The notes under the pieces: generated by a model | Database searches by the model: none | Told to the model about the DNA's origin: nothing | What the model saw: only the letters and a program-made list of their open reading frames with translations | NCBI GenBank assembly: GCA_025677815.1 | Contig: JAIXMP010000002.1 | Span: 806,001-870,000, forward strand | DNA from: Phascolomyces articulosus | Lineage: Eukaryota; Mucoromycota; Mucoromycetes; Mucorales; Lichtheimiaceae | Direction: 5' to 3' | DNA length: 64,000 nucleotides | Shown: piece by piece, positions 13,234 through 23,470 of the stretch | Layout: the number at the start of each line of letters is the position of its first letter | Position numbering within the stretch: the stretch's first letter is position 1 | Translations under genes and position numbers: made by a program

Positions 13234-15195
13234 TTAGCTTAAAAAGCTACAAGGTTCCGTCATGAAAGGTGTTGTAGCTACAGTCGCCATTGGATTCCAA
13301 TACATATAAGAAGCTTCTTGATGAGGATGATGATGAGGAGGTGGAGGTGGAGGTGGAGGTGGAGGATGAAACATACCCGTAGTCTCTTCCATCATGGGAG
13401 GTTGATAAGCTGCTGTTAATGCTGTAGGAATAGGTGTTTCAATGAATCGTACAAGACGCCGTGTTTCTTCATGTTTATCCATTAAATTCAATAACTCTTG
13501 TTTCATATGATGAGCTACTCCTTTTAATGAATGACGAAAGAAACGAGATGCTTGTTTGCCTTCAGTAAAGTCACTGCATTGAATCCATGCATCCTCTTCT
13601 TCTTCCTCTGTCGTTTCATTCTTCTTTTTGTGATTCTTTTTGTTTTCACTTTCTTCTTTTGCTGTTGTGGAAGGCTGTTGTTGCATATAGAATTGAGGTG
13701 ATTCACTGATATCAAAATGAACATCAGCCAAAACATCACATTCACCTGCCATATATTCTATACTTGCTACGGCTTCCAATGAAATTTCCATACGGAATAA
13801 ACTACCACTATCGGCAATATGCCAAGCAAACATACGTCGATCCGGTTGATATACACATAAAAGGTCATTGGCACGTAATTTAAGTCGGTGCCAAGAACCG
13901 ATCGTCAACGTTGTGGCGTTTAAGGATGTATCATGAGTGTGAGAGGTGTTATTATTATTACTATTATTATCGTCTACGGCGAATTCTTGTTGTGTTTGTG
14001 TTTGACTGGTTTCACTCCGTGTGGTTGAACTGCTACTTGCGGTCGTAGCTGGTGGCGTCATCATGAGGCTGGAAGGATCAATGGTGGTCACGATAGGATC
14101 ACTGAGAGCCCTGACAGGACTCACGAGATCGTTCATGGTGGTTGTTGTCGGGTCAGAAACGGCTAAACCACACGATTGGGCTCGTTCTAATGCATCTAGT
14201 AATAATAATAATAATAAAGTTAGTTTATGATGACGAGAGAAAGAGATACAAAATGACTAAAACCTGAACCTCTTTTTTTTGGTATTACCTGGTGCACACC
14301 AAAGATCGTTGGTCACGGTAGATGGAGCAGGAGGAGTAGCAGCGGGTGTAGATGGACCGCCATAGTTAAAATCAGAAGTAGTTAACATGGCAGTAGGGCC
14401 AGCATCTGGGACAGGCACCAAAGTGGGTATGGTCGAGTTGTTATAAGGAGTAGTTGGATGAAGTGGAGCGGATGTGGTATTAGGTGACATTTCATCCATA
14501 GCAGTTGTTGTAGGCCATTGTGCTTGTTGAGTCGGAGGATAATAAGAAGGAGGAGGCGGAGTCGTTGTGGAGGATAAAGCGTGTTGCACAGAAGGATGAT
14601 GTGGGTGAAGTGTATCAACGCTTTGGGCACGAGGCAATGTGATTTGTGCTGCTACAGATGAAGGAGGGTAGGTAAGTTGCTGTTGCTGATGTTGTTGTTG
14701 TTGAGCAGGACGATAATATTGTTGTTGATGAGGTTGAAGTGGCATCAAAGGTTGTTGCTGTGGATGATGATAAGGATGATGATGATAATGTTGTTGATGA
14801 TAATGATACAATTGAGCACGAATCGAAGCTTGTTGCATTTGCATTTGAGCTCTCTTTTGCATATGCTTGACTTTGGCTCTTCTGTTTTGAAACCAAATTT
14901 GAATAGAACGTTCACTCATTTGTAATCGTTCTGCTAATTGTTTACGAAGTTTGCTGTTGGGACTCACATTAACAGCAAATGTATCTTCCAATACAGTTAA
15001 TTGTTCTGCCGTTGCCCTGGTACGTTTCTTTGTTGTTGTAGAAGATGTTTTGTTTTGAACGGTTGTGCTATCTTTTTCAACAGTAGAAGTATGGGTATTT
15101 TCCATAGAGGTCATACCATGATGAAGAGGATGAATACCAGATACCATCGATTGTGTCGTTGTATCTTCAATGGAGGAGGATGTTGTTTTAGACAT
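13234..15195 (-). CDS. Homeodomain transcription factor (fungal Phx1-like)
   Basis: A sequence-specific nuclear DNA-binding protein. Two exons, 15195-14289 and 14195-13234, give 622 aa; the intron carries an AAT microsatellite next to its acceptor. The homeodomain spans about residues 56-115: basic arm KKRTRAT, helix 1 EQLTVLEDTF, helix 2 SKLRKQLAERLQ, and recognition helix SERSIQIWFQNRRAKVKH with canonical W48, F49, Q50, N51 and R53. The rest is low complexity: Ser/Thr-rich N terminus, His/Gln-rich segment after the homeodomain, and poly-Pro/His near the C terminus. A more structured C-terminal block (SWHRLKLRANDLLCVYQPDRRMFAW, in two parts) resembles the region conserved in fungal Phx1-type factors, though that match is from memory. 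Five X-box palindromes lie about 1 kb upstream of the start. Homeodomain identity is certain; target genes are unknown. Confidence 0.93.
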
Positions 15196-16158
15196 TTTTT
15201 TTCAGGACAATGAAATTTTTTTTAAAAAACAAGGAAAGAAATCAATGAAATAAAAGAATCTTTTTTTTGTTTTATATTAAAAAGAAGCTAACGGTAAAAA
15301 AAAAGAAGGAGGATGTTTGTTTGATGGTAGTGTAGATGAAAAAAACGATGGTGGTATGTTAAAAGCGGGGAGGTTGTTTTTTGAGTAAAAGAAATAGGGA
15401 TTGGAATTGGTGAAAGATGGTTAAAAGAAAGGGAGGATGGATTAAAAAAAAGAAAGAAAGAAAGAGGCGAAGACAGCACGAGCTGATAAAAAGAAGTTCT
15501 TCTACGCAAAAAAAAAAAGAAAGAATGAAGAAGAAGTGTGAAAAAAGGGGAAAGGGAAAATTGGGATAAAAAGCGTTTTTTTTTGGTTTGCTTTCTATTT
15601 TACGTTAGGTTTTGTTACGCTATGTATAATCTATAAAAAAGGTCACAACAAAGTAGTTCTTTTACATACACATATAAAAGCAAAAGGGAAATACACTTGA
15701 ACCGGAAAAAAATCACAGATTTCCACACAAGTTCATCATCCCCGCGACATGACTCTCTCTCCCCCCATATTTTATTTCATTTCATTACATCGTATATCCT
15801 CGCTCACCATTCACACATCATCATCATCATCATCATCACCTTTTTCTATACCATTATTATTCTCCTTGATTTCTTTACCTCACTAGGATCCAATCTTTCT
15901 TTATCCTCTTTCTTTCTTTTTCTCTTCTCCTCTCCATCCCTCCCCCAGATAAGGTATAGTCTTTTTTTTAAAAAAAAAATAGGGTGGTACTTTTTATTTC
16001 AGTAACTGAGAATGGAAGCACAAAAAAAGGCACATTTGATTCACCGCGAAAATAAAAAAAAACCCACCGAGGCATAAAGACTGGCTTTATAATAATCGCT
16101 CTCTTTGAAAATCGAGTGATTTTTTTTTTCGAGAAAAAAATAATAGTTGCTCTGGTTG

Positions 16159-16308
16159 GTTGTCAAGGTAACCCATGTTTTTGCTACACAGTTACCTAGC
16201 AACAAAAAAAACAGTAACCATAGTAACCCACATTGTAACCATAGCAACAACAAGGTACACCGTAGTTAAATCAAACAATAAATCTTGCAACAAGGTTACC
16301 ATAGTAAC
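16159..16308. promoter_or_regulatory. Cluster of five RFX-type X-box sites
   Basis: Five imperfect palindromes matching the X-box (consensus GTNRCC-spacer-RGYAAC) lie within 150 bp: GTTGTCAAGGTAAC (16159-16172), GTTACCTAGCAAC (16191-16203), GTAACCATAGTAAC (16214-16227), GTAACCATAGCAAC (16235-16248) and GTTACCATAGTAAC (16295-16308). Sites of this kind are bound by RFX-family winged-helix factors (Crt1/Rfx1 in yeast). The nearest gene is the homeodomain factor, whose ATG is about 1.0 kb downstream on the minus strand. Binding and target are inferred. Confidence 0.7.
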
Positions 16309-17405
16309 TCATCTCTCTCCTTAAATAATTAAAAAGGAGAGGGGTTTTAAGGTTGTCAAGTTTGAAACTTGGTGTAGGATATATATTTAGAGGTCTGTCA
16401 ATTAGCCACTTAAGAAACACTTTCATTATCAATCCTAAACAAAAAAATAAAACCTCACTCTTTTTTCTCCCTCTTTTTTTTCTCCCACCCACTCATCCCC
16501 CCAAAGCCATAGAGAAAGGAGCATGCGTTTCCGACTTTTTTTTTGATGATTAGGCTGATGAATGATGAAGAGTGAGGTGAGGATTGAGGAGGATTGGAAA
16601 GATGGCTTTTCTCACGTTCATGCTTTTCTCACTTGCTTATTTTATATTCCAAGTTAAGAAATAAAACACGTTGTTTTTCTTTATACTTTTTCAAACTCCT
16701 TGATCCAATTACTATAAACAGTATGAAGATCAATTTTTAACTCTTTCTCAAGTCTGAAACCTGCATTTGGATTCATCTATTCATAATAATAATAATAATA
16801 ATTTAAACAAGTTTGCTTTTGAAAAATGAGGTAGGACTTATCATTCTACCCATACTTTGACTCTACTATACATAATAACCAATGATTATATATCTATTGT
16901 CTTTTTCAAAAAGTTACTGTTGTTGTCGTCGTTGTGCAAAAGCCAACTTTTTTTTAAAAAAAGAAATGGCTTTGTTCCACACATGACCTCTTTTTTTTTT
17001 TGAGGAACCATGGACTTTTTTGTCTTGTGTTAAGAAGAGTTGCTTAAGTCAATACCCGCGTGAATTTCCCTTGGGAAATAATAATATTTTTTACATGTCT
17101 TTTCATCTTTCCCATTTATTCCATTATTTATCAGGAAACTTTTTTTATTATTCATTATCTATCTAAAATGATGTGTCATTTTTTTCTATGTGAACTTATT
17201 TATACAACATATCATTTTGGGTAATTTCAGTTCATTTCTTTATGCATATTATATCCTCCTAATAATAGAAAACTGACATTAAAGAAAGAACATATTCATT
17301 CATTATAGGATGGAATGGATGAATTGATAGTTCCGGGATGTAATGCATTTGAATGTGAAGTATGTGTGTATGTGCAGTGCAGTGCGCGGTGTGCAACTTT
17401 TTCAA

Positions 17406-17657
17406 TACCGGATCGGCCGTTTTTTTTTTTTTTACTGCACGTGCGCGCCCATTGAACGGAAATAAAAAAGCATACGTAAACAGAATGGGTACACAAACAT
17501 CCGTCCCATTGTATAATAACTGTGTGTGCAGCAGCATTTGATAGACTTTGTTCTTCTCCGCCAAAACCTTATAAAAAGAAAAAAGATTCTACTGCGACTT
17601 TCAAATAGACCTCAGAAGTGAAAAAGAGTTTTTATTATTACCGGATCGGCCCGGTAA
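17406..17657. repeat. Repeated GC-rich 13-mer TACCGGATCGGCC
   Basis: TACCGGATCGGCC occurs at 17406-17418 and again at 17639-17651. The second copy lies inside the near-palindrome TTACCGGATCGGCCCGGTAA (17638-17657). GC-rich words stand out against the AT-rich background, so these may be binding sites of a zinc-cluster (CGG-type) regulator; the function is not known. Confidence 0.45.
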
Positions 17658-19148
17658 GCAGTCTGTGCTTCAAATTGAAAGAGAAGAACAAGAAAGATAT
17701 ATAGTGAATAGGAATAAGGAGTATTCAGGTACTGAATTTTTATAAGACTGTTACTGAAACTATAGAAGAAAATCTTTTTTTTTTCTGGACTTGCTATTTT
17801 TGATCAGATAATTTTTATTTCTTAAACAAGTCAATATAACTCGTGTTTTTTTAAATGTATTTGGTTATACACTTACACAGAGAAAAAAAAAGAAAGAGGA
17901 ATGGTATTTAGGTTTATATAAAATAATAGCTTGATGAAAGATCACGCGGGATCCTCTTGGTTTATAAGAATCGGTCAAGGTGAGGAGATGGGTTTAAACC
18001 CATCAACAAGCCTGGGGGTCATTAAAAGAAGAAGGACAAGAAAAAAAAGGGTTGAGTTATAATCAATGAATTATAAAAATAGAAACTATATAAAATTAGG
18101 ATCGACATCAGACAGTCATTTTTCTGCATATCTTTTTATATTTATATCTACAAACATTAAATACAATATCACTAATATAAAATTATTAAATAGATTATAA
18201 GAAGGAGATAGTTAGAATGATGAGTAATAGTAGTAATAATAATAATAATAGTAGTAGTAGTAGTAGTAGTAGTAATACTATATGTATGTCGTAATAAATG
18301 CATTCATGATGCACTTTGTAGTAGCCACCGTCACTTTTAACTTAACATCGCACATTCTAAACTATACTTGTTAAACGTTCAGCCGCCGTGAGAAACTTTA
18401 TTTATTTTTTTGTACCATCACGTAATGTACCTTTTGTCCTAGGGAAAAAAAACTCGACCCGGCATTTTATTTTGACTGCCCCCGCTTTTCTCCCAGCTTT
18501 ATTTTGTTTTTGTTTTTTTTCAATGCCCCACCCTCTCGAAAAGATTCGAATCAGTAAGAAAAAAAAAGAGTGGATGGTGTTGGCCCGTGCCCCGCGCCGC
18601 CACCTCCTTGGTCTCTTTCCAATGAAATCAAGATCATATTCCATAGATCATATCATTTTCTTTGATGCGAGGAACGGGAATAAAAGATGTATAAAGGTGG
18701 ATTGCTATGAAAAATAAAATAAATCCCATTGTTCATGCAAATGAAGGAATAAGATTCAAAAAAGCTTATCGGGTTAAGGTTTTATTATAAAATAAAAAGA
18801 TAAACAAAGATGCAATCTTTTACGCCACTTGAACAAACAACTTTTTATAAAATAACTTTAGTTCAAATTGAAATATATTTATATTTATAATATTTATTTA
18901 CAAGCAATACAAAAGAGAAGAGTAAGATAAGTAGTAGTAGTATTAGTAGTAGTAGCAGAGGAGGGGAGTGGTGAAAAAAAAAGAGATCAAGGTCATCTTT
19001 TTTTTAAAAGTAGTTTATCTTGAGTAAAATTACAACATATACAAAGCAAATTTAAGAGAATAAATAAGTAGTTTTTTTATGGGGAAGAGATCATGATGTA
19101 GGGTTATAGTTTATAAGTTGCCTGAACGGATATATAGAGTAAAATGTT

Positions 19149-20372
19149 TTAAAATTGAAACTTTTGTGGTTGTGGATGATGGTAAGAAGAAGAAACGATT
19201 GGAGGTGGCGGTGGAGCAGTGCGAGGTGGAGGCTGTTGTGGTGGGATCATGGATGGATGATGAGAATGTTGATGATGATGATAGGACACAGGTGATTGTG
19301 TATTATTATTATGATGTCGAGGTGTTGCAGGAGGAGGAATCGTCATTTGACTCGAATTATGGTTGGTATGAATGGATGTATTATCCCAATCATATTGATC
19401 TGCATAATACAGATCCTGATGGCCCGTTATAGAACAAGAAGGATCCATCATCATCATACTATTACTCCCTCCACTTCCATCATAATATGAACTTGTCCTT
19501 AGTGGTGATGATGAAGACGACACTATACTTTCTGACGAAGAACTACTTCCAATTACTGTTGTTGTCCCTCCTCCCATAGGTGTAGTTGTTCTTTTCATTT
19601 CAGTATTGGAAATCATTGGTTGCTGCACCACATTATTGACCAAAGCATCATGTTCCGTTTGAATCTTGGCAAGATCCCGATTTGTCACGACAAAATCACT
19701 ATTTCGATGCTCGCGTAACCAAGCAACTGTTTTCTTGAGTTTGTCTAACCATAATTTCATATGTTCAGCCGACTGACATTGCAAATACCAACTTTTTTTC
19801 TCTCCGGCCAATTTCGTGATTTCAATGCAAAAGAGGGCACCAGTAATATAGTCGGTGACAAAGACGCTCGTGTCTTGCGTTAATTCAAAAAATTCTCGAT
19901 AATGAGGTGTGGTTTTATCGGTTTTAAATGTATAAAGCATACGATCGGCGAGGATCACATAACGTTGTTTTTTGGTTTTGGTGAATGAATAAGAAGGGGG
20001 AATATGTTTGGTCATCCATCCTCGTATCGTGCAATTTTTCCATACAGCAGTGACGTTGACACCTCCATAGGAAGGCCGATAGAGTCCTGGATCATGGATG
20101 ACGTCGGGTAAGGTGTCGCTTGTAGATGATAAGTTGTTTTCTGGTTCGGATTCTTCTGCAATATAAGGTTCTTCGGATACAGATGGACTGGTCAGTTCAA
20201 AAGAAGTGCTTTTGGTATTTAACTGAAGGGTGTGGTTGTGTGTGGTTGGCATGACTTGTGTTAATGAAGCGACCAATGATCGTTTATTATGAGTTCTAAA
20301 TGAATTGGATCTTCGTGGTGTTCGTTCTTCACCACTACTGCTACTACTACTGCTTTTACGGTGGATGTGCAT
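19149..20372 (-). CDS. PH-domain protein
   Basis: Single exon, 407 aa. PH domains bind phosphoinositides or proteins and place signalling proteins at membranes. The domain spans about residues 116-220: RGWMTKHIPPSYSFTKTKK, QRYVILADRMLYTFK, a GALFCIEITK strand, WYLQCQSAEHMKLWLDKLKK and the final helix ending in the invariant Trp region. The N terminus has a Ser run followed by basic residues; the C terminus is Ser-, His- and Pro-rich and ends in QPQKFQF. I chose the Met at 20372 because the 74 codons upstream form an implausible Phe/Leu-rich stretch that looks like 5' untranslated sequence. The family beyond the PH domain is not recognised; a signalling adaptor role is an inference. Confidence 0.85.
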   Translation of the reverse strand: MHIHRKSSSSSSSGEERTPRRSNSFRTHNKRSLVASLTQVMPTTHNHTLQLNTKSTSFELTSPSVSEEPYIAEESEPENNLSSTSDTLPDVIHDPGLYRPSYGGVNVTAVWKNCTIRGWMTKHIPPSYSFTKTKKQRYVILADRMLYTFKTDKTTPHYREFFELTQDTSVFVTDYITGALFCIEITKLAGEKKSWYLQCQSAEHMKLWLDKLKKTVAWLREHRNSDFVVTNRDLAKIQTEHDALVNNVVQQPMISNTEMKRTTTPMGGGTTTVIGSSSSSESIVSSSSSPLRTSSYYDGSGGSNSMMMMDPSCSITGHQDLYYADQYDWDNTSIHTNHNSSQMTIPPPATPRHHNNNTQSPVSYHHHQHSHHPSMIPPQQPPPRTAPPPPPIVSSSYHHPQPQKFQF

Positions 20373-22659
20373 TTTATTTTTGTGTTGTAGATTTGTGGTA
20401 TATATATCAATAGAAGGGTTTTTATTTTTGTTCAATGTCAAAAAAAAGGAAAGGAGGAAAAAGAAGAAGGTAAAAAAATTGAAAAAGGGAAAGAAAGGTA
20501 ATAAAAAGGACACTAGTTTCTTAAAACAAATAAATGATTTGTTGATGATCCCAAAACCGAGAGACTGAGTGGATGTGTTCCACTGCGGAGACAAAGAGAT
20601 TATGTGATATCAAGTGTGTGAGTTAATTTGTAGTACAATGCCTCGATTTCCCACATTGTGTTACTTTTTTATAAAAAAAAAAATAGTTTTTAATACTTGT
20701 ATATCACTTCTCCTAACCTCCTCTTCTATATAATAATAATGCCGCAAATAAAACAAAAAGGGTTCGACATTCCGATGCATAATTTATATATTAAAACAAT
20801 ATAGAATAAGAACTTAGACCCGTTCATACGTCTTTGTTTATACCTTTTTTCTAACACAACAAAAGAGTATTCTTTCCCCAGCGTGTAGGTGATGTTTACG
20901 TTACTTATTCTATCACCACCTTCTTTGGAATATGAATATAAGAAGAAGGTAATCAGGATATATCTATTGTAATCTATGGTTTTGTGTAATTTACCCCACA
21001 AGGTAAATTCCCATTCAACTTTTTCCGCCAGTTGCTTTTTACTTTCTCTTATTATGTAATGTTGTGATGCTTTTTTAGTTATATAATATTTCTGCAACAA
21101 AAAAGAATCTGATGATCTAATCACTTTAAACAAGGTCATTTTATATTTACATACTCAAATTACGCCAACTTGCAGAATGCTGTAATATTTATATATTTGC
21201 GTGAATATGAATCATCATCATCATTCTTAAACAAACCACATTATTAGTAAAGGATACTTTTTGAACGGTAGAAATAACCAAAAGGAAAAAATACCTTAAA
21301 CAACACATCATTTTTTTTTCTGTGTAATATGCTACTTTTTTTTGTTTGTTTGTGAGTGTGTGAGTATGTTTTTTTCCCTATGGATGAGAATAAAGATAAA
21401 ATTGATGTTGATGATGCCTCTTCAAAGATAATTACCATACAAAGAAATTCGTTGTCGATAATCGATGATCCTCTTTTATTTTATAGTACAAAAAGGAAAA
21501 ATCAACGGGATTACTCCCGTGTACCGGGTTATTTTTTATTCTCTCACTCTTTAACTGTGATCACTTATCAACTTAACTACCTCATCATGATGTAAAAAAG
21601 GAAATTTTTTCTCTTGCGAAGCATAAACCTCTGTATACATTAAAGTTTTATTCTGGATTGGGATTGGATTGGATTTTTGGGAATGGAGGTTCTTCCCAGT
21701 TTCCTTTCTTTGCCGTCTTCCGTAATTAACAAAACGTGGCTCAGATTCTCTTCTTTGTGAATGGGTAAAATCACATTTTTTTTAATAACGTCGAATAAAT
21801 CAACGCGCTTGCAGACGTCGTCATCACCATCAGCATAAAGAAAAAAAGGAAAAATTTCCTTCGCCTTTATCATTATTTTATCCTGATGTGGATGAATGAG
21901 GAGAAAATAATATAGGATAATTGGGAAAATCGATAAACAAATAATACTTGGCATAGTCGGATAGAATAGGGTGACCCCAACGAATTTTTTTTTCTGTTGG
22001 TCCTCTTGAGTAAATGGCCTAGAAAAAGTCTATATTTGATTCATTTCAATAGCATAAAAGGGTCAACAGACTTATGTTTATATTTATATGAGACAAAGTA
22101 AACGAATCCGAAATATGAAGAACTATATATGTGTAAAGAAAAGACGACAGTGATTTTGCATAAAAGAGTTAAAAAGTTAGATGTGTTACTTGATAGTAGC
22201 ATCCACCGTCAACCCCCTGTTTTGTATCATACGTAACATATATAATACAAATTCTAATAGTAGACGACGATACGCATCTATGAGTATATCATAGAGTACA
22301 AAAGAAAAAGAGTTTCGTCTCAAACTAAATCTATTTTATACATGAAGAATGGAGTCCAACGAAATAAAGTTATAGTAGAATAAGGATAGATGAGTATAGT
22401 GTAGTTGTATTTTTATTCAGTTTTTTTTATGCATCTTGAATGACACGATGAGATAGAGATCGTCTTGATGTGCCTCATCCTCGTAATTATCTAACAAACA
22501 AATAAATAAATAGTCTATAATTTACTAGAACTCTTATAATAAATTGAAAAAGGTCCAGGGGGGAGAGGGGAAATGATTGAGGGGAAGAAGAGAGATCTTG
22601 CATAAAACAAGGGTTGTTTTGATCATATAATCTAGAAGACTCGCCATTATTTTATAGAG

Positions 22660-22692
<33 letters not shown>

Positions 22693-23072
22693 ATAAACTA
22701 TTGATAATAATAATAATAATAATAATATATTAAAGTTATCAGATGCAATTGCAGCATTAAAAAAAAGATGGCTTTCTTTTGCATCTTCTTTATCATAATC
22801 CATGTATTATCATTTTTAAATGCAAAATAATAATAATAATAATAATAATACTTAACTATATCGAGTGTTGGTTACAGCAGATTTCATAACCAATAACTAT
22901 TAAACTATATATCTTGGGAAATAAGACACATATATTAATTAAAATAAAACGTGATTGTATATTATTGTTATCTAATAATATTGCTACATGTTAGTAACTG
23001 TTATCTCGATTTCAATCTATTTTCTCAGGATATTAAATTACTTAATCCATAGATTTAAATGAGCATATAAAA
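20373..23072. other. Intergenic with small unassigned ORFs and microsatellites
   Basis: About 2.7 kb. Two minus-strand ORFs with ATG starts, 20726-21139 (137 aa, includes KKQLAEKVEWEFTLWGKL) and 21640-21954 (104 aa, hydrophobic N terminus), resemble nothing I recognise and may be chance or relics. A CT tract at about 22663-22692 is followed by AAT repeats (22704-22727 and 22828-22850). No gene is supported. Confidence 0.45.
22663..22727. repeat. CT and AAT microsatellites
   Basis: A pure CT dinucleotide tract (about 22663-22692) followed shortly by AAT trinucleotide repeats. Confidence 0.9.
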
Positions 23073-23294
23073 CGACAAGACCAAGTATGGAAAGATTCTT
23101 GAAAAACGTTTCTCAATTACCTCAACTCAAGCAATTATATTTGAATAACATGAATTTGATATCTGGCGATTTGAAACTGCTAGTTCGAAAATATTGAACT
23201 TGAGGCAATGAGTGGAATTAAGGAAGAGGATGTGAACGCAGCATTTCCTTCCAGTGTAAATACATACTTTGAAACTTGGGATGATGATATCTAA
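23073..23294 (+). pseudogene. 3' fragment of a TPR-F-box-LRR paralogue
   Basis: Only the last LRR segment of the neighbouring family survives: RPSMERFLKNVSQLPQLKQLYLNNMNLISGDLKLL, in two short conserved runs, then a stop and frame change, then GIKEEDVNAAFPSS and a terminal TYFETWDDDI followed by TAA at 23292-23294. It aligns with the final 70 or so residues of the genes ending at 25569 and 29305. It is the left remnant of the tandem array and lacks TPR, F-box and most LRRs. Confidence 0.85.
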
Positions 23295-23470
23295 GATTTT
23301 AATAATCATTACTATGAAGGTTCGAATACCAGATAGATAATCAATGTATACATATACCCGCTTTACTATCAAATAAATGAAGACAATCCAGTTAGAAATA
23401 ATTATAAAAAAAGATGCGATTTATTTTAGTCCCGAAACGTTTCTTTCCTTCTTCTTGCTTTGTGGCTATT

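Larger units (their letters stand above)
15196..19148. other. Long regulatory intergenic region upstream of the homeodomain gene
   Basis: Almost 4 kb with no convincing coding sequence. It is the 5' side of the homeodomain gene and the 3' side of the PH-domain gene. It contains an X-box cluster (16159-16308), a repeated GC-rich 13-mer (17406 and 17639), T8A10 and T8A7 palindromes (15962, 16948), and AAT/AGT microsatellites (about 18226-18274 and 18930-18960). ORFs such as 15697-16005 consist of low-complexity sequence and were not accepted. Confidence 0.5.

Noticed and set aside
14615..14925. Ser/Thr-rich and Leu/Met-rich frames inside the homeodomain gene
   Set aside because: Shadows of the Gln/His-encoding CAA/CAT repeats in the true frame.
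15697..16005. 102-codon plus-strand ORF
   Set aside because: Built from pyrimidine tracts and an ATC repeat; no domain, no splice continuation, and it lies in the upstream region of the homeodomain gene.
20373..20594. 74-codon N-terminal extension of the PH-domain protein
   Set aside because: Phe/Leu-rich translation of a purine-tract leader; the Met at 20372 starts the charged, protein-like sequence.
20726..21139. 137-codon minus-strand ORF
   Set aside because: Longest frame in its intergenic region but AT-driven composition (Ile/Tyr/Phe/Lys) and no recognised domain; not accepted as a gene without transcript support.
23321..23333. GGTTCGAATACC, resembling a tRNA B box
   Set aside because: One base too long for the consensus, with no A box, acceptor stem or anticodon arm around it.
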